This document shows positions 1 through 7,167 of a stretch of DNA of 8,563 bases, piece by piece. Position 1 is the first letter of the stretch. Each line of letters starts with the position of its first letter. Under the pieces are notes generated by a model. That model was not told the DNA's origin. It did not search any database and saw only the letters and a program-made list of their open reading frames with translations. A program made the position numbers and the translations under genes. The stretch comes from Actinoplanes liguriensis (GTDB taxonomy: Bacteria > Actinomycetota > Actinomycetes > Mycobacteriales > Micromonosporaceae): assembly GCA_000715855.1 (NCBI GenBank), contig KL571229.1, forward strand, positions 40,341 through 48,903, written 5' to 3'.

Positions 1-2
1 CG

Positions 3-200
3 GCTCCGGCCCCGGCGCCCGCCCCGCAGCAGCCGAAGGCCGAGCCCAAGCCTGAGCCGAAGCCCGAGCCGAAGGCGGAGGCTCCGATCATCGAGTCGAA
101 GCCCGCTCCGGCTCCCGCCCCGGCCGCCCCGGCACCCGCTCCCGCGCAGCCGGCCGCGCCGGCCGCCGAGACGGTCAAGGCGAACGGCGCCGGCGACGCC
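3..200 (+). repeat. Low-complexity Ala/Pro/Lys/Glu coding repeat (interdomain linker)
   Basis: Short degenerate repeats of Pro-Ala and of the KPEP tetrapeptide encode the flexible linker before the subunit-binding domain of the E2 protein. Such linkers are normal in E2 proteins and let the lipoyl arm move between active sites. The DNA is very GC-rich and internally repetitive, so copy number may be unreliable in short-read assemblies. Confidence 0.8.
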
Positions 201-1142
201 GGTTACGTGACCCCGCTGGTGCGCAAGCTGGCGGCGGAGAAGGGCGTGGACCTGTCCTCGCTGACGGGGACCGGCGTCGGAGGCCGGATCCGCAAGCAGG
301 ACGTGCTCGACGCCGCCGAGAAGGCCGCTGCCGCCAAGGCCGCGCCGGCTCCGGCCGCCACCACCGCTGCCCCGGCTGCCGCGGCGCCCGCCAAGGCCGC
401 CAAGCCGGAGCCGAGCCCGCTGCGTGGCCAGACCCAGAAGCTGACCCGCATCCGGGCCACCATCGCGCGTCGCATGGTCGAGTCGCTGCAGGTCTCGGCG
501 CAGCTCACCACGGTCGTCGAGGTGGACGTCACCAAGATCGCCAACCTGCGCAACAAGGCGAAGGCCGACTTCCAGGCCAAGCACGGCGTGAAGCTCACCT
601 TCCTGCCGTTCTTCGCGCTGGCCACGGTCGAGGCGCTGCAGCAGCACCCGGTGGTCAACTCGTCGATCGACCTCGAGGCCGGCACGGTCACCTACCACGG
701 CGCCGAGCACCTGGGCATCGCGGTGGACGCGCCGAAGGGCCTGGTCGTCCCGGTCATCAAGGACGCCGGTGACCTCAACCTGGCCGGCCTCTCCAAGCGG
801 ATCGCGGACCTGGCGGACCGCACCCGCAACAACAAGATCGGGCCGGACGAGATCGGTGGCGGCACGTTCACGCTGACCAACACGGGCAGCCGGGGCGCGC
901 TCTTCGACACGCCGATCATCAACCAGCCGCAGGTCGGCATCCTCGGTCTCGGCGCGGTCGTCAAGCGTCCGGTGATCGTGAACGACCCCGAGCTGGGCGA
1001 GATCATCGCGCCGCGGTCGATGGTCTACCTGGCGCTGAGCTACGACCACCGGATCGTGGACGGCGCGGACGCCGCCCGCTTCCTGGTCACGCTCAAGGAG
1101 CGTCTCGAGGGCGGCCACTTCGAGGCGGACCTGGGTCTCTGA
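3..1142 (+). CDS. sucB: E2 dihydrolipoamide acyltransferase of a 2-oxoacid dehydrogenase complex, C-terminal part (5' end outside window)
   Basis: The reading frame is open from base 3, so the gene enters from the left and its N-terminal lipoyl domains are not in the window; 379 residues are visible. Residues 1-67 are an Ala/Pro/Lys/Glu-rich swinging linker with KPEP repeats. Residues 68-104 (from [16 protein letters not shown] to RKQDVLDA) are the peripheral subunit-binding domain that holds E1/E3. A second Ala/Pro linker follows, then the catalytic acyltransferase domain from about 141 to 379. The active-site motif DHRIVDG gives His349 and Asp353 in this partial numbering, and the TFTLTNTGS and TPIIN signatures are present. 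The enzyme transfers the acyl group from lipoyl-lysine to CoA in the cytoplasm. Actinobacterial proteins of this type are often named SucB, but in Mycobacterium and Corynebacterium the equivalent E2 (DlaT/AceF) serves pyruvate dehydrogenase, so substrate specificity is not settled by sequence. LipB and LipA, encoded downstream, make its lipoyl cofactor. GTG at 207 is internal, not the start. Confidence 0.95.
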   Translation, partial: APAPAPAPQQPKAEPKPEPKPEPKAEAPIIESKPAPAPAPAAPAPAPAQPAAPAAETVKANGAGDAGYVTPLVRKLAAEKGVDLSSLTGTGVGGRIRKQDVLDAAEKAAAAKAAPAPAATTAAPAAAAPAKAAKPEPSPLRGQTQKLTRIRATIARRMVESLQVSAQLTTVVEVDVTKIANLRNKAKADFQAKHGVKLTFLPFFALATVEALQQHPVVNSSIDLEAGTVTYHGAEHLGIAVDAPKGLVVPVIKDAGDLNLAGLSKRIADLADRTRNNKIGPDEIGGGTFTLTNTGSRGALFDTPIINQPQVGILGLGAVVKRPVIVNDPELGEIIAPRSMVYLALSYDHRIVDGADAARFLVTLKERLEGGHFEADLGL

Positions 1143-1155
1143 TCCACATTTTTTG

Positions 1156-1197
1156 AAAGACCGGTTGCGCGTACGCCGTACGCGCAACCGGTCTTTT
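1156..1197 (+). terminator. Intrinsic terminator of the E2 gene
   Basis: A perfect 19-bp inverted repeat (1156-1174 with 1178-1196, loop GCC) starts 13 nt after the E2 stop codon. It is followed by TTTT, one G and TTT, giving a U-rich tail on the plus strand. Six T residues precede the left arm at 1149-1154, but on the minus strand the run following the hairpin would be CAAAAAA, so termination is expected in the plus direction only. It separates the E2 gene from the next gene. Confidence 0.9.
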
Positions 1198-1235
1198 GTT
1201 TGGGTTTGATTGATCTCCGGGAAAGAATCGGGACC

Positions 1236-2153
1236 ATGCGGATCGTCATGGCCGGCGCGTCCGGCTTCCTGGGAGCCCGGCTCGCCGAACGGTTGCAGCA
1301 CAGCGGCCACGACGTCGTCCGGCTGGTCCGCGGACCGGCCGCCCGCGCGGGTGAGATCACCTGGACCCCGTCGCAGGGGCGGCTCGATCCGGCCGCGCTG
1401 GCCGGGGCGGACGCGGTGATCAACCTGGCCGGGGCGAACGTCGGCGGCCGGCGCTGGACCGCGGGCTACAAGAACACGCTGCGGGCCAGCCGGTTGGACA
1501 CCACCGACACGATCGCCCGGGCCCTCGCGAAGCTGCCGGCCGGCGATCGTCCACGCACGCTGCTGCAGTCGTCCGCGGTCGGGTGGTACGGCGACACCGG
1601 CGACCGCCCGGCCACCGAGGAGGCCCCGGCCGGCACGACGTTCCTGGCCGACCTCTGCCGGGTCTGGGAGGCCGCCGCCCACCCCGCCGAGGACGCCGGC
1701 GTCCGAGTCGTGCTGCTGCGCACCGCGCCGGTGCTGGACCGGCAGGGCTCGCTGCTCAAGCCGCTGCTGCCGGTCTTCAAGCTGGGCGGCGGGGCGCGGA
1801 TCGGCGGCGGGCGGCAGTGGATGGCCTGGATCGCGCTGGCCGACTGGCTGGGCGCCGCCGAGTTCCTGCTGGAGCGCGAGGACGTGGCCGGGCCGGTCAA
1901 CCTGGTCTCCGCGGCGCAGTGCACGAATCTGGACTTCACCCGGGCGCTGGCCCGGCAGGTGCGCCGCCCGGCGTTGCTCACCGTGCCCGGCCCGGTGCTC
2001 GACGTGGCGCTGGGCGAGCTGGCCGGCGAGGCACAGCGGAGTCAGCGGGTGATACCCGGCGTTCTGCGCAATGCCGGGTTCTCCTGGACGTACCCGGACA
2101 TCGAGTCCGCGCTCGAGGCCGCTCTGCGATCGCAACCGGCGAAGACGCGCTGA
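1236..2153 (+). CDS. TIGR01777-family epimerase-like NAD(P)-binding protein
   Basis: The 305-residue product has a Rossmann nucleotide-binding motif GASGFLG at residues 7-13 right after the first beta strand. It also has a VINLAGANVGGRRW stretch, an SSAVGWYGD motif at the position of the SDR active-site Tyr, and a C-terminal segment (PGPVLDVALGELAGEAQRSQRVIPG...) typical of DUF1731. These define the TIGR01777 family of atypical extended SDR proteins (YfcH, SulA and plant GIANT CHLOROPLAST 1 relatives), whose substrate is mostly unknown. ATG 1236 is chosen because it puts the dinucleotide motif at the usual distance from the N-terminus; upstream in-frame codons would add a non-family extension. 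Upstream GGGAAAG (1219-1225) is only a weak ribosome binding site. The gene sits between E2 and lipB as in other actinobacteria (Rv2216 in M. tuberculosis, from memory), which hints at a link to lipoate or 2-oxoacid metabolism, but no reaction can be assigned. Confidence 0.9.
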   Translation: MRIVMAGASGFLGARLAERLQHSGHDVVRLVRGPAARAGEITWTPSQGRLDPAALAGADAVINLAGANVGGRRWTAGYKNTLRASRLDTTDTIARALAKLPAGDRPRTLLQSSAVGWYGDTGDRPATEEAPAGTTFLADLCRVWEAAAHPAEDAGVRVVLLRTAPVLDRQGSLLKPLLPVFKLGGGARIGGGRQWMAWIALADWLGAAEFLLEREDVAGPVNLVSAAQCTNLDFTRALARQVRRPALLTVPGPVLDVALGELAGEAQRSQRVIPGVLRNAGFSWTYPDIESALEAALRSQPAKTR

Positions 2154-2170
2154 TCTACAGGAGGCGCTGC

Positions 2171-2176
2171 TAACCT
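2171..2176 (+). promoter_or_regulatory. Candidate -10 element of a leaderless promoter (TAACCT)
   Basis: TAACCT fits the actinobacterial TANNNT -10 form and ends 7 nt before ATG 2184, so transcription would begin at or next to the start codon. No convincing -35 is visible (a partial GCTGAT lies near 2149-2154). The 30-nt gap after the preceding stop otherwise holds only an AGGAGG at 2159-2164 that is too far from the start to serve it. Confidence 0.4.
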
Positions 2177-2183
2177 GCGCGTG

Positions 2184-4067
2184 ATGTCCGTCTCCGCCCC
2201 CGCCCCCGCCGCGTCCGCCGATCCTCCCTCCGAGCCTGCCGTCGCGCCCGGCGACAAGCCGCGCGAGTGGCCCGTGCACCTGTGTTTCGCCATCGTGGCG
2301 ATCTCCTTCGCGGTGTACGTGACGAGTGGCCTCTGGCGGGACCCGTTCACGCACGTGCTCTCCGACAATGTCGGGGACCAGGCGTTCTTCGAGTGGCTGA
2401 TGGGGTACGGGTACTACACCGTCACCCAGGGCTCGGACCCGTTCTTCACCAGCCTGCTGAACGCGCCGCTCGGCGTGAACCTGGCGGCGAACACCTCGAT
2501 CACCGTCTACACGGTGCTGATGACACCGGTGACGCACTTCGCCGGCCCGCAGATCAGCTTCGTGACGGTGCTGACGCTGAACCTGGCCGGCTCCGCCTTC
2601 GCGTGGTATCTGTTCCTGCGCCGCTGGCTGGTCCGCAACGCGCTCGCGGCCGGGGTCGCCGGGCTGTTCTGCGGGTTCGCCCCCGGCTTCATCTCGCACG
2701 CGAACGGGCACCTGAACTGGACCGCCGGCTGGGTCGCCCCGGTCGTCGTCTGGCAGGTGCTGAAACTCCGTGAGCAGGGCCGCTGGCTGCGCAACGGCCT
2801 GGTGCTCGGGCTGCTGCTCGCGGTCGGCTTCTCGATCGCCGCCGAGGGGTTGTTCTTCACCGCCCTGGGCAGTGCTGTCTTCGTGGTCGTCTGGTCGATC
2901 GCCCGGCCGGTACGCAAGGAGGCGTGGGCGGCGTTCCCGACCGTGGCACGGGCGCTCGGCGTGACCGCCGTGATCGCCGGGGCGCTGCTGGCGTACCCGC
3001 TGTACATGCACTTCGCCGGCCCGCAGACGTTCTCCGGGACCGGCTTCAACCAGCGTTACTTCGTCGAGGACGCCGCGGCGTACCTGTCGTTCCCGAGCCG
3101 CTCGGTGGGCGGGTTCCTCGGCTGGCACGCCGACCTGGCCCCGAACCGGACCGAGGAGACGTCGTTCTTCGGCCTGCCCCTGGTGCTGCTGGTCATCGTC
3201 TCGTTCGTGCTGCTCTGGCGCCGGTCGGACCCGGGACGCCGGGCCACCCTGCGGGCGGTCGGCTTCGTCGGGCTGTTCTTCTTCCTGCTGTCGCTCGGCC
3301 CGCGGCTGAACGTGAACCGGCACGAGTACAGCGGCGTGCCACTGCCGTACGCGGTCCTGATGCACCTCCCCCTCTTCGACTCGGCGCTGCCGATCCGCTT
3401 CGCCCTCGGCGTGGTCGGGGTGTTCGGCATCGTGCTCGCGCTGATGATCGACCAGTTGATGAGCCGGCGCCCGGCCGGTGAGCTGCGGAACACCGCGCTG
3501 TCCATGGCGGTCGTGATCGGTCTGCTGCCGATCGTGCCGCTGCCGGTCCGCATCCAGCACCGCGCCCCCGAGCCGGCGTTCATCGCGGACGGCCTCTGGA
3601 AGAAGTACGTGCCCGAGGGCGGGACGCTCTCCGCCCTGCCGCTCGCGATGAACGTGACCGCGGACGGGCAGCGCTGGCAGTCGTACACGATGGCCCGGGG
3701 CGGACAACAGTTCAAGATCCCGGACGGCTACTTCCTCGGCCCGCAGACCACCGGCGAGGAGGGGAAGGAGCAGGTCGGCCGGATCGGCGCGCCGCCGCTC
3801 GCCACCGACTGGCTGTTCCTGCGCGCCGCCTGGTACGGCTACGTCACCCGGCTCACCAACGCCGACCGCGCCCAGGCCCGGGCCGACTTCCAGTACTGGG
3901 GGCTGGACGCGGTCTTCCTCGCGCCGGAGATCACCGGCTCGGATCACCAGACGCTGAACCGGTCGGCGGTCGAGGCCACCGCCCGCGATCTGCTCGGCGA
4001 GCCGGAGGAGGTCGGCGGCGTGCTGGTGTGGCGCATCCATCGCGGAGTCGACCCCGTCGATCGCTAG
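2184..4067 (+). CDS. Polytopic membrane protein, GT-C glycosyltransferase-like
   Basis: The roughly 627-residue protein starts with a Pro/Ala-rich cytoplasmic tail (1-30). About ten or more hydrophobic segments follow, the first near residues 31-50 and the last near 437-455, then a soluble C-terminal domain from about 458. After the first membrane segment comes a long loop with acidic residues around 61-70 ([12 protein letters not shown]) and a downstream [15 protein letters not shown] stretch. An acidic motif in the first extracytoplasmic loop followed by many helices is the arrangement of GT-C transferases, which use polyprenyl-phosphate sugars and work outside the membrane. The family match is by architecture only; no named family is recognised, and a YfhO-like or other membrane protein is possible. 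ATG 2184 is preferred over GTG 2181 because of the spacing to the upstream TAACCT. The gene is an insertion between the epimerase-like gene and lipB. It ends 32 nt before lipB with no terminator hairpin of its own. Confidence 0.75.
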   Translation: MSVSAPAPAASADPPSEPAVAPGDKPREWPVHLCFAIVAISFAVYVTSGLWRDPFTHVLSDNVGDQAFFEWLMGYGYYTVTQGSDPFFTSLLNAPLGVNLAANTSITVYTVLMTPVTHFAGPQISFVTVLTLNLAGSAFAWYLFLRRWLVRNALAAGVAGLFCGFAPGFISHANGHLNWTAGWVAPVVVWQVLKLREQGRWLRNGLVLGLLLAVGFSIAAEGLFFTALGSAVFVVVWSIARPVRKEAWAAFPTVARALGVTAVIAGALLAYPLYMHFAGPQTFSGTGFNQRYFVEDAAAYLSFPSRSVGGFLGWHADLAPNRTEETSFFGLPLVLLVIVSFVLLWRRSDPGRRATLRAVGFVGLFFFLLSLGPRLNVNRHEYSGVPLPYAVLMHLPLFDSALPIRFALGVVGVFGIVLALMIDQLMSRRPAGELRNTALSMAVVIGLLPIVPLPVRIQHRAPEPAFIADGLWKKYVPEGGTLSALPLAMNVTADGQRWQSYTMARGGQQFKIPDGYFLGPQTTGEEGKEQVGRIGAPPLATDWLFLRAAWYGYVTRLTNADRAQARADFQYWGLDAVFLAPEITGSDHQTLNRSAVEATARDLLGEPEEVGGVLVWRIHRGVDPVDR

Positions 4068-4071
4068 GTAC

Positions 4072-4121
4072 CGGTGAGTACGGAGTTAGGCTGGCCGACG
4101 TGACAGCATCCGTACTCACCG
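4072..4121. repeat. Perfect 13-bp inverted repeat spanning the lipB -10 and start codon
   Basis: CGGTGAGTACGGA at 4072-4084 is the exact reverse complement of TCCGTACTCACCG at 4109-4121, with a 24-nt spacer. The spacer contains the candidate -10 TAGGCT and the lipB GTG. The left arm lies at -28 to -16 from the start codon and the right arm is coding sequence (residues 4-8 of LipB). It could act as paired operator half-sites, or, in read-through RNA from the upstream gene, as a hairpin presenting or hiding the start codon. The long loop argues against a simple terminator. Confidence 0.8.
4087..4092 (+). promoter_or_regulatory. Candidate -10 element of lipB (TAGGCT), leaderless type
   Basis: TAGGCT fits TANNNT and ends 7 nt before GTG 4100. 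No Shine-Dalgarno is present between it and the start, which supports a leaderless transcript. No -35 consensus is visible 16-18 nt upstream. Confidence 0.4.
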
Positions 4122-4729
4122 TTCTGCGCCCTGGGCTGGTCGATTACCGCGACGCGTGGGACGAGCAGAAGCGACTGCACGAGGCAGTGGCCGACGGCAC
4201 CCGTCCGGACACGATCCTCCTGCTGGAACATCCCAGCGTCTTCACCGCCGGCAAGCGCACCGAGCCGGCCGACCTCCCGTGGGACGGCACGCCCGTCGTC
4301 CAGGTCGATCGGGGCGGCCGGATCACCTGGCACGGGCCGGGGCAGATCGTCGGCTACCCGATCCTCAAGCTGCCGGAGCCGGTCGACGTGGTCGCCTACG
4401 TCCGGCGGACCGAGCAGATGCTGATCGACGTCTGCGCCGAGTTCGGCGTGACCGCCGAGCGCGTCGAGGGCCGCAGCGGCGCCTGGGTCCGGGCCACCGA
4501 CGGCGGCCTCGACCGCAAGATCGCCCAGATCGGCATCCGGGTGGCGCGCGGCGTGACCCTGCACGGTTTCGCGCTGAACGCCGACTGCGACCTGACGAAC
4601 TTCGAGCGGTTCGTCCCGTGCGGGATCCGGGACGCCGGGGTGACCTCGCTCAGCGCCGAGCTGGGCCGGCCGGTGACGGTCGCCGAGGTGATGCCGGTCG
4701 TCGAGCGGCACCTCACGACGTTGTTCTGA
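4100..4729 (+). CDS. lipB: Octanoyl-[acyl-carrier protein]:protein N-octanoyltransferase
   Basis: LipB transfers octanoate from acyl carrier protein to the target lysine of lipoyl domains, the first step of endogenous lipoate assembly. The 209-residue product shows the family signatures in order: [31 protein letters not shown], the Lys140 motif [25 protein letters not shown], and VPCGI with Cys174. Cys174 and Lys140 are the catalytic dyad that forms the acyl-enzyme thioester. Length and dyad spacing agree with the family. GTG 4100 is chosen because it gives the usual N-terminus and follows a TANNNT hexamer; an in-frame GTG at 4028 would lie inside the upstream gene. Its 3' end overlaps the opposite-strand propeller gene by 17 bp, so no terminator separates them. 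LipA, normally adjacent, is displaced by about 2.85 kb of minus-strand DNA. Confidence 0.96.
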   Translation: MTASVLTVLRPGLVDYRDAWDEQKRLHEAVADGTRPDTILLLEHPSVFTAGKRTEPADLPWDGTPVVQVDRGGRITWHGPGQIVGYPILKLPEPVDVVAYVRRTEQMLIDVCAEFGVTAERVEGRSGAWVRATDGGLDRKIAQIGIRVARGVTLHGFALNADCDLTNFERFVPCGIRDAGVTSLSAELGRPVTVAEVMPVVERHLTTLF

Positions 4730-5882
4730 CGATCCGCCAGACGGTGGTGCCGCCGTGTTCGCCGCAGGCCAGGAACTCGCCGGCCGCGACGCAGCCGAAC
4801 GGCGCCACCCCGCTGGGCAACGGGCCGTAGAGGCGACCGGTGCGCAGGTCGGTGACCTGGGTCCGGTCGCCGTCGGCGCGCAGCATCAGATCACCGGCCG
4901 CCCGGCCGCGCCCGAGATCGCGGACGACCCGGCCGGTCGCCGGGTCGACGAGGGCGTTGCGGCCGTCCGTCCGCAGGAACACGCCGCCGCTCCAGCCCAG
5001 CCCGTCGGGCGCGGTCCAGCGCAGCTCCCCGGTCGCCGGGTCCAGCGCGCTGACTCCCGAGTCGCCGCGCACGCAGAGCAGCTCACCACAGGTCATGACC
5101 TGGCGCGGGATCAGCACCAGGGGTTTTCCGGTCCACGCGGGGGTCAGGCCGGGAAGGTTCACCGCGGTGACCGTCGACGCGCCGAGCAGGTACGCCCGGT
5201 CGTCGATGATCACCGGAGCGGCCGCGTCCGGTTGACCGATGTCGCGACTGGCGAGCAGCCGCCCGTCCACCGCCGAGCGCACCTGCATCGAGAACGCGTA
5301 GTCCACCAGGAACACGTAGCGTCCGGCCGGATCCAGCGAGCCGTCGACCGAGTCGACCTGCTGCCGCCACCGGGCCCGGCCGGTCTCGGCGTCAACCAGG
5401 TGCACCTCGGCGCCCTCGCTCCGGAGCAGCAGAGTCCCGTTCCCCACGGCCAGCGGCGTCTCGCCGACCGCATCCCAGCGGTCCTTGCCGGTGACCCCGT
5501 CGAGGATCTTGACGGTGGTGTCGTCCTGGACGACCAGCACCGAACCCATCCTGGTCAGGCGCACGCTGTCCGCGGACATCATCGGGATCCGGGCCTCCCA
5601 GGCGGGTCCGCCCGCCAGCAGCGGCCGGGCGACGATCGCCGTGCTGTCCTCGCCGGTGTCGTCGTGCACGGAATAGAGCGTGTCCGTGGTGAGCAGGGTG
5701 CTCGTGACCTGCCGATCCCCGGTGCCGGTGACGCGCGGGAACACGACCGGACGCGAGGGTGCGGCGGCGCCGCCGAGCACGAGCAGCACGACGACGGCCA
5801 CGGCCGCGAACCCCCACCACCGGCGCTCCCGTCGCTGCCGCGGGGGCGCCGGGGCGGGAACCACGTCCAGGTCGATCAGCAC
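4713..5882 (-). CDS. Membrane-anchored PQQ-like beta-propeller repeat protein
   Basis: The 389-residue product has a short cytoplasmic N-terminus, a positive patch RQRRERR (15-21), one hydrophobic segment at about 24-41 and no lipobox. It is therefore predicted to be anchored N-in with the rest outside. The remainder is beta-rich with repeating blade motifs: [18 protein letters not shown] and ATGELRWTA, the [D/E]xxTGxxxW pattern of PQQ-like/YncE-type propellers. Two cysteine pairs (TCGELLC, and [12 protein letters not shown] near the C-terminus) could form disulfides. None of the residues needed for a PQQ dehydrogenase is evident, so a scaffold or ligand-binding role is more likely than an enzyme. 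GTG 5882 is chosen from the TAGGTT hexamer 6 nt upstream. The start lies 15 nt downstream of the aspS stop, so co-transcription with aspS is also possible. Specific function is unknown. Confidence 0.85.
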   Translation of the reverse strand: MLIDLDVVPAPAPPRQRRERRWWGFAAVAVVVLLVLGGAAAPSRPVVFPRVTGTGDRQVTSTLLTTDTLYSVHDDTGEDSTAIVARPLLAGGPAWEARIPMMSADSVRLTRMGSVLVVQDDTTVKILDGVTGKDRWDAVGETPLAVGNGTLLLRSEGAEVHLVDAETGRARWRQQVDSVDGSLDPAGRYVFLVDYAFSMQVRSAVDGRLLASRDIGQPDAAAPVIIDDRAYLLGASTVTAVNLPGLTPAWTGKPLVLIPRQVMTCGELLCVRGDSGVSALDPATGELRWTAPDGLGWSGGVFLRTDGRNALVDPATGRVVRDLGRGRAAGDLMLRADGDRTQVTDLRTGRLYGPLPSGVAPFGCVAAGEFLACGEHGGTTVWRIVRTTS

Positions 5883-5888
5883 CCGGTC

Positions 5889-5894
5889 AACCTA
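5889..5894 (-). promoter_or_regulatory. Candidate -10 element for the propeller gene (TAGGTT), leaderless type
   Basis: Read on the minus strand, TAGGTT occupies -12 to -7 relative to GTG 5882, immediately after the aspS stop codon (5900-5898). No Shine-Dalgarno lies in the 6-nt spacer. A -35 consensus is not visible in the aspS 3' end, so read-through from aspS remains an alternative. Confidence 0.38.
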
Positions 5895-5897
5895 CGG

Positions 5898-7151
5898 CTA
5901 CGGCGCCACCCGGTGCGGGTCGCGCGGGAACGCCGTGACCTCGCGGACGTTCGCGGCACCGATCAGCCGGGCCACCAGGCGCTCCAGGCCGATGGCCCAG
6001 CCGCCGTGCGGTGGCATGCCGTACCGGAAAGCGTCTAAATAGCCCTGATAAGCCGCAAGTGGTTCGCCGGCCGCGCTCAGCGCGGCGACATAGTCCGCGT
6101 GCCGGTGGAGACGCCGGCCGGCCGTGACGATCTCCAAACCCCGGAAGAGCAGGTCAAATCCGCTCGCGTACGAGGGTTCGTCCGGGTCCGGATGCGTATA
6201 GAACGGCCGTTTTCGCATCGGATAGCCGGTCACGTAGACGAACTCCGAACCGTGCTCACGCCGGGCCCACTCACCCAGTGCGCGTTCGTGCGCCGGCGCC
6301 AGGTCGGGCTCGTCGGCCGGGGCGCCCGCGATCCGCAGCGCCTCCACGAAGTGGACCGCCGGGATCTCCGACGGCACCTCCGGCGTCGCGTACCCGGTCC
6401 GCTCGGTGACCTCGGCGAACATCCCGGCGACGGTCGTGGTCAGCATCGCCATCACGTCGCGGTGGCCGTCGATGAAGCCCATCTCCGCGTCGAGCGACGT
6501 GTACTGCGTCAGGTGCCGCGCGGTGTCGCTGTTCTCCGCGCGGAACACCGGCCCGACCTCGAAGACCCGCTCCAGAACGCCGACCATGAGCTGCTTGTAG
6601 AACTGCGGCGACTGCGCCAGATAGGCGGGCCGGCCGAAGTAGTCGAGCTCGAAGACGTTCGCGCCGGACTCGGTCGCCGACTCGACGATCTTCGGCGTGT
6701 GGATCTCGACGAACCGGTGCGCCTCCAGCGTCGCGCGGAACCCGGCGACGGCGGCCGCGGAGATCCGCAGCGCGGCCCGGCGAGCCGGATGCCGGAGCGC
6801 GAGAGCGGCGTGGTCCAGCTGGGTGGGAAGACTCGCGGTCAGCTCGGGCCGGTGCATCTCGAACGGCAGCGGCACGTCCACTGCGGAGTGCACGTGGATC
6901 ACCGGCGCGGTCAGCTCCACGCCGTTCGGCGCCTGCGCGTTCGGGGTGACCGTGGCCTCGACGGAGACGACGCTCTCCTCGGTCGCGGTCAGCGCGGCAG
7001 GGTCGGTCAGCACCACCTGGGCCAGCCCGGCGGCGTCGCGGACGATCAGGAAGCTCACCGATTTGAGTCGGCGGATCCGATGGACCCAGCCTTCGACCCG
7101 CACTTTCTCGTACGGGTGGGCGGCCAGTTCGGTGGAGAGGATGCGTTGCAC
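5898..7151 (-). CDS. aspS: Archaeal/eukaryal-type aspartyl-tRNA synthetase, probably non-discriminating
   Basis: The 417-residue class IIb synthetase lacks the large GAD insertion of the ~590-residue bacterial AspRS, so it belongs to the short archaeal-type (AspRS2) group. An N-terminal OB-fold anticodon domain (VRVEGWVHRIRRL, from residue 17) is followed by motif 1 around 138-154 (FVEIHTPK), motif 2 FRAE at 203-206 with RHLTQYTSLDAEMGF, and motif 3 AIGLER at 386-391. It joins Asp to tRNA-Asp in the cytoplasm. By hand alignment to my recollection of the Thermococcus kodakarensis enzyme, His24 replaces Trp26 and Pro75 replaces Lys85. Those are the residues reported in non-discriminating enzymes that also aspartylate tRNA-Asn for GatCAB. 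GTG 7151 has GAGGAGGT 8 nt upstream. A T-box precedes the gene. One Leu is encoded by TTA (6038-6036), and codons around 6030-6220 are less GC-biased than neighbours, consistent with transfer. It may be a second AspRS; the window cannot show this. Confidence 0.95.
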   Translation of the reverse strand: MQRILSTELAAHPYEKVRVEGWVHRIRRLKSVSFLIVRDAAGLAQVVLTDPAALTATEESVVSVEATVTPNAQAPNGVELTAPVIHVHSAVDVPLPFEMHRPELTASLPTQLDHAALALRHPARRAALRISAAAVAGFRATLEAHRFVEIHTPKIVESATESGANVFELDYFGRPAYLAQSPQFYKQLMVGVLERVFEVGPVFRAENSDTARHLTQYTSLDAEMGFIDGHRDVMAMLTTTVAGMFAEVTERTGYATPEVPSEIPAVHFVEALRIAGAPADEPDLAPAHERALGEWARREHGSEFVYVTGYPMRKRPFYTHPDPDEPSYASGFDLLFRGLEIVTAGRRLHRHADYVAALSAAGEPLAAYQGYLDAFRYGMPPHGGWAIGLERLVARLIGAANVREVTAFPRDPHRVAP

Positions 7152-7159
7152 GGCTCGGT

Positions 7160-7167
7160 ACCTCCTC
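7160..7167 (-). promoter_or_regulatory. aspS ribosome binding site, sequestrable
   Basis: GAGGAGGT ends 8 nt before GTG 7151 and fixes that start. It is fully complementary over six bases to ACCTCC at 7196-7191, which is shared with the 3' arm of the T-box antisequestrator. A small GTTG-CAG-CAAC hairpin (7180-7170 region) lies between them and would bring the two strands together. Confidence 0.85.

Noticed and set aside
1149..1160. Bidirectional terminator at the E2/epimerase junction
   Set aside because: The hairpin is symmetric, but the minus-strand run after it is A-rich rather than U-rich, and no minus-strand gene converges here.
2159..2164. AGGAGG as ribosome binding site of the membrane-protein gene
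   Set aside because: It lies 19 nt before ATG 2184 and 16 nt before GTG 2181, too far to set the start; a -10 hexamer occupies the interval instead.
4755..6038. Plus-strand open frame of 427 codons opposite the propeller gene
   Set aside because: Composition is shadow-like and it crosses two real genes and their junction; no motif or ribosome site supports it.
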